The notes beneath the pieces are model-generated. The model searched no databases. It was not told the origin of the DNA and saw nothing but the letters and a program-made list of their open reading frames with translations. 64,000 nt of DNA from Streptomyces formicae (GTDB lineage: Bacteria > Actinomycetota > Actinomycetes > Streptomycetales > Streptomycetaceae): assembly GCF_022647665.1 (NCBI RefSeq), contig NZ_CP071872.1, forward strand, positions 5,208,001 through 5,272,000, written 5' to 3'. The translations under genes were made by a program, and so were the position numbers. This document shows, piece after piece, positions 18,054 to 27,156 of this stretch (positions within the stretch are counted from its first letter, which is position 1; each line of letters begins with the position of its first letter).

Positions 18054-19720
18054 GCGGACACCTCGCCGAACGCCGCCAGCAGCACCGCCGGGTCGGGGCC
18101 CTCCAGCACGGTCGGCTTGGCGAGTCCGTCGAGGACGATGAAGCGCAGCAGGTCACCGCGGGACTTCTTGTCGACCTTCATGGTCTCGAGCAGCTTGGGC
18201 CACTGGTCGCCGCGGTAGGTCAGCGGCAGCCCGACCGACTCCAGGACCGTGCGGTGCCGGTCGGCGGTGGCGTCGTCCAACCGTCCGGCGAGACGTCCGA
18301 GTTCGGCCGCGAAGACCATGCCGACGGAGACTGCGGCGCCGTGCCGCCACTTGTAGCGCTCGTTCTTCTCGATGGCGTGCGCCAGCGTGTGGCCGTAGTT
18401 GAGGATCTCGCGCAGACCGGACTCCTTGAGGTCGCTGGAGACGACCTCGGCCTTGACCCGGATGGAGCGCTCGATCAGCTCGGCGGTGTGCGGCCCCGAC
18501 GGCGTGCGGGCACCCTCCGGGTCCGCCTCGACGAGGTCGAGGATCGCCGGGTCGGCGATGAAGCCGGCCTTGATGATCTCGGCCATGCCGCTGACGTAGT
18601 CGTGGACGTGGAGGGAGTCCAGCGCGCCGAGGTCGCACAGCACTCCGGCCGGCGGGTGGAACGCACCGACGAGGTTCTTGCCCTCGGCGGTGTTGATGCC
18701 GGTCTTGCCGCCGACGGCCGCGTCGACCATGGCGAGGACGGTCGTCGGCACGGCGATCCAGCGCACTCCGCGCAGCCACGACGCCGCGACGAACCCGGCC
18801 AGGTCGGTGGTCGCCCCGCCGCCGACGCCGACGATGACGTCGGTGCGGGTGAAGCCGGTCTGGCCGAGGGCCTTCCAGCAGTACGCCGCGACCTCGACGG
18901 TCTTGGCCTCCTCGGCGTTCGGCACCTGGATGGCGACGGCCTCGTAGCCCTGGCCGGCGAGGTCCTTGCGGACCGCCTCACCGGTCTCGGCGAGCGCCTC
19001 GGGGTGGATGACGGCGACGCGCTTGGCCCTCGTACCGATCAGCCCGGGGAGCTCGCCGAGCAGCTGCCGGCCGACGAGCACCTCGTACGGGTCGGTTCCC
19101 GCGGTGCCGCCGACCTGGATACGGGTGACTGCCTGCTCGGTCATAATCTCTTCCTGGCCGGGGGTCCGGGGGCCCGCAGCGTCAGCTGCTGATGAATCAG
19201 TCCCCGGGAAATGCAGTTCTTCGAGTGCGTCGAGGACCGCCTGGGCGACCTCTTCGGGGGTGCGGCCGTCGGTGGCGACGACGACCCGGGCGGCGTCGGT
19301 GTAGAGGTGGCGGCGGGCCTCCATCAGCTCGCGCCACTGGCGGCGCGGGTTGACGGCGAGCAGCGGACGGGCGGTGTTCAGCCCGACGCGGCGCACGGCC
19401 TCCTCGACATCCATCGACAGATAGACGACGGGCAGCCCGGACAGCAGCTCGCGGGTGCCTTCGTCGAGGATCGCGCCGCCCCCGAGGGCCAGCACGCCGG
19501 TGTGCTCGGCGACGGCGGTCCGTACGGCGGCGCGCTCCAGCTCGCGGAAGCGCGGCTCGCCGTCCTCGATGAAAATGTCGGAGATCTCGCGGCCCTCGGC
19601 GGCGACGATGTCGGCGTCGGTGTCCCGGTAGACGGTGCCGAGGCGCTCGGCGAGGAGGGCACCGACGGTGGACTTGCCGACGCCCATCGGCCCGATCAGT
19701 ACGACGCGTGGACCGTTCAC
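18050..19720 (-). CDS. aroK-aroB: shikimate kinase and 3-dehydroquinate synthase in one continuous reading frame
   Basis: The frame codes for 556 residues. Residues 1-172 are shikimate kinase: Walker A GPMGVGKST near 10, shikimate-binding DTDADI and FRELE, and GGGAI near 80. Residues 193-556 are 3-dehydroquinate synthase: NAD-binding GVGGGATTDLAGFVAASWLRG, metal-binding HGAAVSVGM and NYGHTLAHAIE. In most Streptomyces I know of, these are two genes. AroB has its own ATG at 19142-19144 with AGGAAGAG four bases upstream, so it can be made separately. One extra base in the TCCCCGGG run at 19201-19208 would create a TGA that ends AroK at about 175 aa, its normal size; the fusion may therefore be an artefact. 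The frame overlaps aroC by 4 bp. Confidence 0.85.
   Translation of the reverse strand: MNGPRVVLIGPMGVGKSTVGALLAERLGTVYRDTDADIVAAEGREISDIFIEDGEPRFRELERAAVRTAVAEHTGVLALGGGAILDEGTRELLSGLPVVYLSMDVEEAVRRVGLNTARPLLAVNPRRQWRELMEARRHLYTDAARVVVATDGRTPEEVAQAVLDALEELHFPGTDSSAADAAGPRTPGQEEIMTEQAVTRIQVGGTAGTDPYEVLVGRQLLGELPGLIGTRAKRVAVIHPEALAETGEAVRKDLAGQGYEAVAIQVPNAEEAKTVEVAAYCWKALGQTGFTRTDVIVGVGGGATTDLAGFVAASWLRGVRWIAVPTTVLAMVDAAVGGKTGINTAEGKNLVGAFHPPAGVLCDLGALDSLHVHDYVSGMAEIIKAGFIADPAILDLVEADPEGARTPSGPHTAELIERSIRVKAEVVSSDLKESGLREILNYGHTLAHAIEKNERYKWRHGAAVSVGMVFAAELGRLAGRLDDATADRHRTVLESVGLPLTYRGDQWPKLLETMKVDKKSRGDLLRFIVLDGLAKPTVLEGPDPAVLLAAFGEVSA
19142..19156 (-). promoter_or_regulatory. internal aroB ribosome site and start codon
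   Basis: AGGAAGAG, a 4-nt spacer and ATG begin MTEQAVTRIQVGG, the usual N-terminus of a stand-alone AroB (364 aa, 18050-19144). This site allows independent AroB translation whether or not AroK reads through. Confidence 0.7.
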
Positions 19721-20901
19721 CGGATGGCCAGGTTGTCGAGGTACGACCGCACGTTGCGGCGGGTCTCCTCCACGCTGTCGCCGCCGAACTTCTCGGCGAC
19801 CGCGTCGGCGAGGACGAGCGCGACCATGGCCTCGGCGACGATGCCGGCGGCCGGTACGGCGCAGACATCGGAGCGCTGGTGGTGCGCGGCGGCGGCCTCA
19901 CCTGTGACGACGTCGACGGTCCGCAGCGCCCGGGGCACGGTCGCGATGGGCTTCATCGCGGCCCGTACGCGCAGCAGCTCACCGGTGGTGAGGCCGCCCT
20001 CGGTGCCGCCGGAGCGGCCGGAGGTGCGCTTGATGCCGTCGTCGGTCGCGACGATCTCGTCGTGCGCCTGGGAGCCGGGCACCCTGGCGAGATCGAAGCC
20101 GTCGCCCACCTCGACGCCCTTGATGGCCTGGATGCCCATGAGGGCGGCGGCCAGCCGGGCGTCCAGCCGACGGTCCCAGTGGACGTGCGAGCCGAGGCCG
20201 ACGGGGACTCCGTAGGCCAGGACCTCGACGACGCCGCCGAGAGTGTCGCCGTCCGTGTGGGCCTGGTCGATCTCGGCGACCATCGCCTTCGACGCGTCGG
20301 TGTCGAGGCAGCGGACCGGGTCGGCGTCGAGCTTCTCGACGTCGGCCGGGGTCGGGTAGACGCCGTAGGGGGCCCTGGCGGCGGCGAGCTCGACGACGTG
20401 GGAGACGATCTCGATGCCCGCGGTCTCCTTGAGGTAGGAGCGGGCGACAGCGCCGAGAGCGACGCGCGCTGCGGTCTCCCGGGCGCTGGCGCGCTCCAGG
20501 ACCGGGCGGGCCTCGTCGAAGCCGTACTTCTGCATACCGGCGAGGTCGGCGTGGCCGGGGCGGGGGCGGGTCAGCGGCGCGTTGCGGGCCAGCTCGGCGA
20601 GCTCGGCCGGGTCGACCGGGTCGGCCGCCATGACCTTCTCCCACTTGGGCCACTCGGTGTTGCCGACCATGACCGCGACGGGCGAGCCCATCGTGAGACC
20701 GTGTCGCACACCCCCCAGGAAGGTGACCTCGTCGCGCTCGAACTTCATGCGCGCACCGCGTCCATAGCCGAGGCGCCGCCGGGCGAGGTGGTCCGCCACC
20801 ATCTCCGTGGTGATCGGGACACCGGCGGGAAGACCCTCCAGCGTCGCCACCAGTGCGGGGCCGTGCGACTCTCCCGCGGTCAGCCAGCGCAACCTGCTCA
20901 A
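19717..20901 (-). CDS. aroC: chorismate synthase
   Basis: AroC (394 aa) converts EPSP to chorismate, the branch point for aromatic amino acids, folate and many secondary metabolites; it needs reduced FMN. Family signatures are GESHGPALVATLEGLPAG near residue 10, the FMN/substrate basic cluster RRRLGYGRGARM near 42, the RPGHADLAGMQKYG segment near 114 and SGRSGGTEGGLTTGE near 294. It overlaps aroK by 4 bp and is the second gene of the aroE-aroC-aroK-aroB-aroQ run. Confidence 0.96.
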   Translation of the reverse strand: MSRLRWLTAGESHGPALVATLEGLPAGVPITTEMVADHLARRRLGYGRGARMKFERDEVTFLGGVRHGLTMGSPVAVMVGNTEWPKWEKVMAADPVDPAELAELARNAPLTRPRPGHADLAGMQKYGFDEARPVLERASARETAARVALGAVARSYLKETAGIEIVSHVVELAAARAPYGVYPTPADVEKLDADPVRCLDTDASKAMVAEIDQAHTDGDTLGGVVEVLAYGVPVGLGSHVHWDRRLDARLAAALMGIQAIKGVEVGDGFDLARVPGSQAHDEIVATDDGIKRTSGRSGGTEGGLTTGELLRVRAAMKPIATVPRALRTVDVVTGEAAAAHHQRSDVCAVPAAGIVAEAMVALVLADAVAEKFGGDSVEETRRNVRSYLDNLAIR

Positions 20902-21043
20902 CGGTGCTCCTCATGCTCGCGCCTGGAACTGCGACGGCGCGACCGGGTGCGCGGCCCTGGCCCGCCTCCCTCGATCCTCCCACGTCCGGGGCCGTCCTCC
21001 GATCGCCGGTCCAGCTGTCGGACGCCGGAGTCCTTGCGTGCGC

Positions 21044-21886
21044 TCACCGTTCGGACAGGGCCTGCTCTCCGGCGGCGCGCATCGCGGCCAGCGGGGCCGT
21101 GGTGACGCCGGTCATCTGTTCCACCTGGAGCACCGCCTGGTGCACCAGCAGGTCGAGGCCGCCGACGACGGCTCCGCCCTCCTCGGCCCAGGCCGCCGCG
21201 AGCGGGGTCGGCCAGGGGTCATAGAGGACGTCGAAGAGGGTGCCAGGGCGCTCCGGGACATACGGAACGAGTGCGTCCGTGGCTCCGGCCGGGGTGGTGG
21301 CGACGACCAGCGGGGCGTCGAAGGCATGGCCCGCCTCGGCCCAGTCGGCGGTGTGCACCTCGACGCCGAGCCGCTCGCCCCAGCCGCGCATCTCGTCGGC
21401 GCGGGTGTGTGTGCGTACGTACGCGGTGACCGGGCCGGTGCAGATCCGGGAGAGGGCGGCGAGCGCCGAGGACGCGGTCGCGCCGGCGCCGAGGACGGCC
21501 GCGTACTCGACCTTCTCGACGCCGCGCTCGCGCAGGGCGGCGATCATCCCGGGGATGTCGGTGTTGTCGCCGGTGCGGCGGCCGTCCTCACCGATGACGA
21601 CGGTGTTGACGGCCTCGACGGCGGCCGCGGTGTCGCTGATGCCGTCGAGCAGGGGGATGACCGCCCGCTTGAGCGGCATGGTCAGCGACAGTCCGGCGAA
21701 GGCGGGGTCCAGCCGCTCCAGAAAGGCGGGCAGCTCCGTCTCGTCCACCTCGAAGCGGTCGTACGACCAGTTGCCGAGGCCGAGCGCCGCGTAGGCGGCC
21801 CGGTGCAGGACCGGGGAGAGCGAGTGCTCGATGGGCGATCCGAGGACCGCGGCCCGGCGCACCTCAGTCGATGCCCTGCTGTGCAT
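21044..21886 (-). CDS. aroE: shikimate dehydrogenase
   Basis: AroE (280 aa) reduces 3-dehydroshikimate to shikimate with NADPH. The substrate-binding GSPIEHSLSPVLHRAAY lies near residue 16 and SLTMPLKRAVIP near 67 (catalytic Lys). NTDIPGM and the NADP-binding VLGAGATASSALAAL near 130 follow. The chosen ATG at 21886 has AAGGAC upstream and overlaps the mltG 3' end by 23 bp; a GTG at 21862 is an alternative without overlap. It opens the aro run, with a 142-bp gap before aroC. Confidence 0.93.
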   Translation of the reverse strand: MHSRASTEVRRAAVLGSPIEHSLSPVLHRAAYAALGLGNWSYDRFEVDETELPAFLERLDPAFAGLSLTMPLKRAVIPLLDGISDTAAAVEAVNTVVIGEDGRRTGDNTDIPGMIAALRERGVEKVEYAAVLGAGATASSALAALSRICTGPVTAYVRTHTRADEMRGWGERLGVEVHTADWAEAGHAFDAPLVVATTPAGATDALVPYVPERPGTLFDVLYDPWPTPLAAAWAEEGGAVVGGLDLLVHQAVLQVEQMTGVTTAPLAAMRAAGEQALSER

Positions 21887-23546
21887 TGAACTTGTCCTTC
21901 AGTTCCTGGAACTCGGCGTGCGTCTTGGCGAATTCGGTGCGGTGCTTTCCGTCGGTCGCCACGAAATACATCCAGCCGTCCTTGGTCGGACTCGTGGACG
22001 CGATCAGCGCCACGGTGCCGGGATTGCCGATGGGCCCGGGGGTGAGACCCTTCCGCGTATACGTGTTGTACGGGTCCTTGTTGCTGTTGATCTCGGACTC
22101 GCTGATCTCGATTTCGCTCTCGCCGCGCAGGTAATTGAAGGCGGAGTCGAACTGGAGCAGCTGGTTCGTTTCCGTGTTGGTGGGCTTGAGGCGGTTGTAG
22201 ACCACCTCGGCCATCTTCCGGTAGTCGTCCTTCGTCTTGCCCTCGGCCTGCACCAGGCTGGCGACCGTGACCAGCTGCCAAGGCCCTTCCAGACCAAGGG
22301 ACTTGGCCTTGCCCACCACGTTGGCCTTGGTGTACTCCTCGTTGGCGCGGGCGACCATGCCGGCGAGGACGTCCTCGGGCTTGGCGCCCTTCTTGACGGG
22401 ATAGCTGGCCGGGAAGAGGAACCCCTCGAGCGGGTCCTTGACCTCGGGGTGGCCAGTGGCCCATTCCGGCAGGCCGAGGTCCTCCGACTCTTCCTCCGCG
22501 ACCTTTTTGGTGGTGCCCGCGTCGAGTCCGAGCTTGGTGTCGATCTGTTCGTAGATCCAGGCGTTCCGCTTGCCCTCGGGAATGATCAGGGAATTGCGGC
22601 TCTGCGCGCTGAGCAGCAGTTCGACGGCGCTGGCGGCGGACATTTCCTTCTTCAGGTCGTAGACGCCCGCCTGGACCTTGTCCCCGTTGGGGTTCCGCAG
22701 CTGCGCGGCGACGAAGGCGTCGACGCTCTTCACGACACCGGCGTCCTTGAGGAGGTTGCCGATGGCGGCGCCGGTCGCGCCCTGCGGGATCTCGACCTGG
22801 ACGCTGCCGCTGCCCTGTCCCGCGAAGTCGGGGGCCGCACCGAACTTGTCCTGCCAGAACTGGTATCCGACATATCCGGCGCCACCGACACCGCCCGCGA
22901 GGACCACGGCGACGATGAGGCAGGCCATACCGCTGCGGCCCTTCTTCTGCTTCTTGGGCCTGCCGCGGCCGTCCCGGCCACCGCCGCCCCGGGCGGCCTC
23001 GGGCTCGTCGTCGTACCCGTCGCTCTCGCCGCCGTCGGCGCCGGTGAAGAACGGGTGGCTCTCCTCCTCCGGCTCCGCGTCCCAGTCGGTCGCCGGCTCG
23101 GGCTCCCGACGGCGGCCGTGCTGCTCACCAGATGCGGCCCGGTGGCCGGGCGGCTGGGGCGGCGGATACGCGTCGGGCGTGCCGTAGAGGTCGGGCGTCT
23201 GGCCGCCGTAGGGGGTGCCGGGGCCGGGGTCGTACGGCATCACGGGCTGCTGACCGGTGTCCCAGCCGCCGGTGGCGTACTGCTGGTCGCCGTACTGCTG
23301 CTGGGGCGCGTAGTGCGGGTCGGCGTACTGCTGAGGGTGGCCCTGGCCGCCGTACTGCTGCTGGTACGGGTCCTGGTAGTCGCCGCCGTACTGCTGCTGC
23401 GGGGCCTGCTGCGGCTGGTACTGCTGGGCACCGTAGGGCGCGGCGGGGTCGGGCTGACCCTGCTGGCCTCTCCATCCCTGGTCCCCGTAGAGCGGGTCCT
23501 CGGGATGCCACGGTTCGGAGCCGGGGCTCCGGCCATACTCAGTCAT
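21864..23546 (-). CDS. mltG: endolytic murein transglycosylase MltG (YceG-like)
   Basis: MltG (560 aa) cuts nascent peptidoglycan glycan strands at the outer face of the membrane and sets their length. The first 200 residues are cytoplasmic and unusual: Gln/Tyr/Gly-rich repeats, then an acidic stretch and a basic KKQKKGR patch. One membrane helix follows (ACLIVAVVLAGGVGGAGYVG, about 208-228). The LysM-like domain precedes the catalytic region, where the presumed catalytic Glu lies in ASLVQAEGKTKDDYRKMAEV and GPIGNPG lies near the end. The long Q/Y-rich tail is a Streptomyces-type addition. It lies between ruvX and aroE. Confidence 0.92.
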   Translation of the reverse strand: MTEYGRSPGSEPWHPEDPLYGDQGWRGQQGQPDPAAPYGAQQYQPQQAPQQQYGGDYQDPYQQQYGGQGHPQQYADPHYAPQQQYGDQQYATGGWDTGQQPVMPYDPGPGTPYGGQTPDLYGTPDAYPPPQPPGHRAASGEQHGRRREPEPATDWDAEPEEESHPFFTGADGGESDGYDDEPEAARGGGGRDGRGRPKKQKKGRSGMACLIVAVVLAGGVGGAGYVGYQFWQDKFGAAPDFAGQGSGSVQVEIPQGATGAAIGNLLKDAGVVKSVDAFVAAQLRNPNGDKVQAGVYDLKKEMSAASAVELLLSAQSRNSLIIPEGKRNAWIYEQIDTKLGLDAGTTKKVAEEESEDLGLPEWATGHPEVKDPLEGFLFPASYPVKKGAKPEDVLAGMVARANEEYTKANVVGKAKSLGLEGPWQLVTVASLVQAEGKTKDDYRKMAEVVYNRLKPTNTETNQLLQFDSAFNYLRGESEIEISESEINSNKDPYNTYTRKGLTPGPIGNPGTVALIASTSPTKDGWMYFVATDGKHRTEFAKTHAEFQELKDKFNAQQGID

Positions 23547-23555
23547 CGATCCCCA

Positions 23556-23608
23556 AACAGCCGCGAGGGGACCGGACGGCCCGCCTCTACGTTGCGCTGC
23601 GGCTGTTC
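23556..23608. other. inverted repeat in the ruvX-mltG gap
   Basis: AACAGCCGC (23556-23564) and GCGGCTGTT (23600-23608) are perfect complements separated by 35 bp, just upstream of the mltG start. It may be a weak attenuator or an operator; the loop is too long for a clear terminator. Confidence 0.3.
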
Positions 23609-23647
23609 GAACGCCGCCGCGTCGCGCGGAACGTTACCGTATCGCGA

Positions 23648-24124
23648 TCAGATGACCACTTCGACGCTCTCGCCGGGCGGATTACCCGATACCCGTTCGG
23701 ACTCAAGAGCGTTCTGAAGGATGATCACAGCGGCCGCCTGATCGATGACAGACCGGCCCTTTCTGGACTTCACGCCCGAGGCGCGGAGCCCCTGGCCGGC
23801 CGTGACTGTGGTCATCCTCTCGTCCACGAGCCGCACCGGCACCGGCGCGACGCCGCGGGCGAGCTCCTGGGTGAAGGCACGGACCTTGGCCGCCGCCGGG
23901 CCCTCGCCGCCGCTGAGCGAGCGCGGCAGGCCGACGACGACCTCGATCGGTTCGTACTCCTCCACGAGCTGCCTCAGCCGCCGGTGGGCGGCCGGGACAT
24001 CACGTCCCGGCACGGTCTCCACCGGTGTGGCGAGGACCCCGTCGGGGTCGCACGAGGCGACCCCGATACGGGCGTCCCCGACGTCGATCGCGAGCCGACG
24101 TCCTCTGCGCATGGCCGTCGTCAC
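23648..24124 (-). CDS. ruvX: Holliday junction resolvase-like protein (YqgF/RuvX family)
   Basis: This 158-aa RNase H-fold nuclease family member is linked to pre-16S rRNA processing and to Holliday-junction resolution. The first acidic strand is LAIDVGDARIGVASCD near residue 11; VVVGLPRSLSGGEG near 63 and LVDERMTTVTA near 99 carry the other conserved residues, and SVIDQAAAVIILQ closes the fold. It overlaps alaS by 4 bp and follows it in the transcript, as in many actinobacteria. Confidence 0.93.
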   Translation of the reverse strand: MTTAMRRGRRLAIDVGDARIGVASCDPDGVLATPVETVPGRDVPAAHRRLRQLVEEYEPIEVVVGLPRSLSGGEGPAAAKVRAFTQELARGVAPVPVRLVDERMTTVTAGQGLRASGVKSRKGRSVIDQAAAVIILQNALESERVSGNPPGESVEVVI

Positions 24125-26790
24125 GCCGTTTCGGCGACGAGGCGCTCGACGGCGTCGATGGCGTCGCCGATCGCGGCCGGGTTCTGGCCGCCGCCCTGGG
24201 CGACGTCCGGCTTGCCGCCACCGCCGCCACCGAGGGTCTTGGCGGCCGTACGGACCAGCTCGCCGGCCTTGAGGCCGCGCTCGCGGGCGGCCTCGTTGGT
24301 GGCGATGACCGTCAGCGGGCGGCCGTTGGCAGTCGTGAACAGGGCCACGACGGCCGGGCGGTCGCCCTGGATGCGGCCGCGCACGTCGAGGACGAGCTTG
24401 CGCAGGTCGTCGGCGGAGGTGCCGTCGGGGACCTGGCCGGTGACCAGGGCCGTGCCGCGGACGTCCTTGGCGGACTCGGCGAGCCCTGCGGCGGCCTGGA
24501 GGACCTTCTCCGCGCGGAACTTCTCGATCTCCTTCTCGGCGTCCTTCAGCTTGCCGAGCATCGCGGCGATCTTCTCCGGAAGCTCCTCGGAGCGGCCCTT
24601 GACCAGCTCCTGGAGCTGGGCGACGACGGTGTGCTCCCTGGCGAGGAAGTTGTACGCGTCGACGCCGACGAGGGCCTCGATACGGCGCACGCCCGAGCCG
24701 ATCGACGACTCGCCGAGCAGCTTCACCAGGCCCAGCTGGGCGGTGTTGTGCACGTGCGTGCCGCCGCAGAGCTCCTTGGAGAAGTCGCCGATGGTGACGA
24801 CGCGGACCCGCTCGCCGTACTTCTCGCCGAACTCGGCGATGGCGCCCTGCTTCTTGGCCTCGTCGATGCTCATGACCTCGGCCTGGACGTCGAGCTCGCG
24901 GGCGAGGACCTCGTTAATCTTCTGCTCGACATCGCCGAGGACCGTGCCGGGGACGGCGGACGGCGAGCCGAAGTCGAAGCGGAAGCGGCCCGGCGAGTTC
25001 TCGGAGCCGGCCTGGGCGGCCGTCGGGCCGAGGGCGTCGCGCAGCGCCTGGTGGGTGAGGTGCGTGGCGCTGTGGGCGCGGGCGATGGCGCGGCGGCGCC
25101 TGACGTCGATGGCGGCGTAGGCGGAGGCGCCCACGGTCACCTCGCCGACCTGCACCGAGCCCTTGTGCACGGACACACCGGGCACGGGCTGCTGGACGTC
25201 GCGGACCTCGATGACGGCGCCCGTGTCGAGCTTGATCCGGCCCTGGTCGGCGAGCTGGCCGCCGCCCTCGGCGTAGAACGGCGTGCGGTCGAGGACGATC
25301 TCGACCTCGTCGCCCTCGGAGGCGGCGGGCGAGGGGACACCGTCGACGAGCAGACCGACAATGGTCGATTCGCCCTCGGTGTCGCTGTAGCCGGTGAACC
25401 GGGTCGAACCGGAGGCGTCGGCGACCTCGCGGTAGGCGGACAGGTCGGCGTGGCCGGTCTTCTTGGCCCGGGCGTCGGCCTTGGCGCGCTCCCGCTGCTC
25501 CTTCATGAGCCGGCGGAAGCCGTCCTCGTCCACGGTCAGGCCCTGCTCGGCGGCCATCTCCAGGGTGAGGTCGATCGGGAAGCCCCAGGTGTCGTGGAGC
25601 AGGAAGGCCTTGTCGCCGGAGAGGACCTTCGAGCCGGCGCTGCGGGCCTCGGTGACGGCGCCGTCCAGCACGTTCGTGCCGGCGTTCAGCGTCTTGAGGA
25701 AGCGGGCCTCCTCGGCGAGCGCGACGGACTCGATGCGCTTGCGGTCGGTCTCCAGCTCCGGGTACTGCTGCCCCATGGTCTTGATGACCACGTCGACGAG
25801 AGCGGCGACGACGGGGTCGGTGGCGCCGAGGAGGCGCATGTTGCGGATGGCACGGCGCATGATCCGGCGCAGCACGTAGCCGCGGCCCTCGTTGCCGGGG
25901 GTGACGCCGTCGCCGATGAGCATCACGGATGTACGGAGGTGGTCGGCGACCACCCGGAGGGAGACGTCCGAGTCGTGGTTCTCGCCGTAGCGGACGCCGG
26001 TGAGCTCGGTGGCCTTGTCGATGACGACGCGCAGCGTGTCGGTCTCGTACATGTTCTGCACGCCCTGCAGGATCATGGCGAGACGCTCGAGGCCGAGACC
26101 GGTGTCGATGTTCCTGCTCGGCAGGTCGCCGACGATCTCGAAGTCCTCCTTGGAGGTGCCCTCGCCGCGCTCGTACTGCATGAAGACCAGGTTCCAGATC
26201 TCCACGTAGCGCTCGTCGTTGACGGCGGGGCCGCCCTCGGCGCCGAACTCGGGGCCGCGGTCGTAGTTGATCTCCGAGCAGGGGCCGCAGGGGCCGGGCA
26301 CGCCCATGGACCAGAAGTTGTCCTTCTTGCCGAGGCGCTGGATGCGCTCGGCGGGGACGCCGACGACCTCGCGCCAGATGCGCTCGGCCTCGTCGTCGTC
26401 GAGGTAGACCGTGATCCAGAGCTTCTCCGGCTCCAGTCCGTAGCCGCCGTCCGCCACGGAGCCGGTGAGCAGCTCCCAGGCGTACTTGATGGCGCCTTCC
26501 TTGAAGTAGTCGCCGAAGGAGAAGTTGCCGCACATCTGGAAGAACGTGCCGTGGCGGGTGGTCTTGCCGACCTCTTCGATGTCGGGCGTACGCACGCACT
26601 TCTGCACGCTGGTGGCGCGCGGGGCGGGCGGCTTGGTCTCGCCCAGGAAGTACGGCTTGAAGGGCACCATGCCCGCGTTGACCAGCAGCAGAGTCGGGTC
26701 GTCCGCGATGAGCGACGCCGAAGGCACGACGGTGTGCCCGCGCTCCTCGAAGAAGCTCAGCCAGCGGCGGCGGATTTCAGCCGACTCCAT
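24121..26790 (-). CDS. alaS: alanyl-tRNA synthetase
   Basis: AlaRS (889 aa) charges tRNA-Ala and clears Ser and Gly mischarging. The class II catalytic domain begins FFEERGHTVVPSASLIADDP and NAGMVPFKPYFLG near residue 40. The editing domain has zinc ligands in ARAHSATHLTHQAL near 585 and LCGGTHVHNT near 690. A C-terminal DHHA1 domain with the glycine-rich GGGGGGKPDVAQGGG follows. Length and domain order are normal. It overlaps the small gene upstream by 1 bp and ruvX by 4 bp. Confidence 0.97.
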   Translation of the reverse strand: MESAEIRRRWLSFFEERGHTVVPSASLIADDPTLLLVNAGMVPFKPYFLGETKPPAPRATSVQKCVRTPDIEEVGKTTRHGTFFQMCGNFSFGDYFKEGAIKYAWELLTGSVADGGYGLEPEKLWITVYLDDDEAERIWREVVGVPAERIQRLGKKDNFWSMGVPGPCGPCSEINYDRGPEFGAEGGPAVNDERYVEIWNLVFMQYERGEGTSKEDFEIVGDLPSRNIDTGLGLERLAMILQGVQNMYETDTLRVVIDKATELTGVRYGENHDSDVSLRVVADHLRTSVMLIGDGVTPGNEGRGYVLRRIMRRAIRNMRLLGATDPVVAALVDVVIKTMGQQYPELETDRKRIESVALAEEARFLKTLNAGTNVLDGAVTEARSAGSKVLSGDKAFLLHDTWGFPIDLTLEMAAEQGLTVDEDGFRRLMKEQRERAKADARAKKTGHADLSAYREVADASGSTRFTGYSDTEGESTIVGLLVDGVPSPAASEGDEVEIVLDRTPFYAEGGGQLADQGRIKLDTGAVIEVRDVQQPVPGVSVHKGSVQVGEVTVGASAYAAIDVRRRRAIARAHSATHLTHQALRDALGPTAAQAGSENSPGRFRFDFGSPSAVPGTVLGDVEQKINEVLARELDVQAEVMSIDEAKKQGAIAEFGEKYGERVRVVTIGDFSKELCGGTHVHNTAQLGLVKLLGESSIGSGVRRIEALVGVDAYNFLAREHTVVAQLQELVKGRSEELPEKIAAMLGKLKDAEKEIEKFRAEKVLQAAAGLAESAKDVRGTALVTGQVPDGTSADDLRKLVLDVRGRIQGDRPAVVALFTTANGRPLTVIATNEAARERGLKAGELVRTAAKTLGGGGGGKPDVAQGGGQNPAAIGDAIDAVERLVAETA

Positions 26791-27149
26791 CAGTGGTCCT
26801 CATTCCGGTTGTACGAGTGCTTCTCGTCAAGCATCCCGTAGTGCTTATTGTCCTGCTTCTGGTTTTCGGGGCGGCCTTCGAGGGCGGTCACGCGCCGCTG
26901 CGGCGGGAGCCCGTGGCGAGAGGGTGCCTCGATACCCAGGGCCTCGCCGAGCTCGGCCTCGCGCTGGACCATTCCGGCCCTGACGTCGAGGGCGAAGTCC
27001 TTGAGGCGGTGCCCGGTCTCGATCGCCTTGTTGGCCGCCTGGGCGGCCAGGCTCTCCGGGGTCAGCTGCCTGAGCTTGCGGTTGACCTTGGTGGTGGCCC
27101 ACACGCCGACGGCGGCGCCCGCGGTGAACCAGAACGTACGACGGAACAT
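26790..27149 (-). CDS. small membrane-anchored protein (DUF6167-like)
   Basis: The 119-aa product has a short hydrophobic N-terminal segment (TFWFTAGAAVGVWATTKV) followed by a helical, charged region and a polar tail ending DEKHSYNRNEDH. I think it belongs to the actinobacterial family DUF6167, found between DUF948 and alaS in Streptomyces. No enzymatic motif is present. Its stop codon overlaps the alaS start by 1 bp, and the gap to the DUF948 gene is 7 bp, so all are in one transcript. Confidence 0.8.
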   Translation of the reverse strand: MFRRTFWFTAGAAVGVWATTKVNRKLRQLTPESLAAQAANKAIETGHRLKDFALDVRAGMVQREAELGEALGIEAPSRHGLPPQRRVTALEGRPENQKQDNKHYGMLDEKHSYNRNEDH

Positions 27150-27156
27150 CGCAGGC

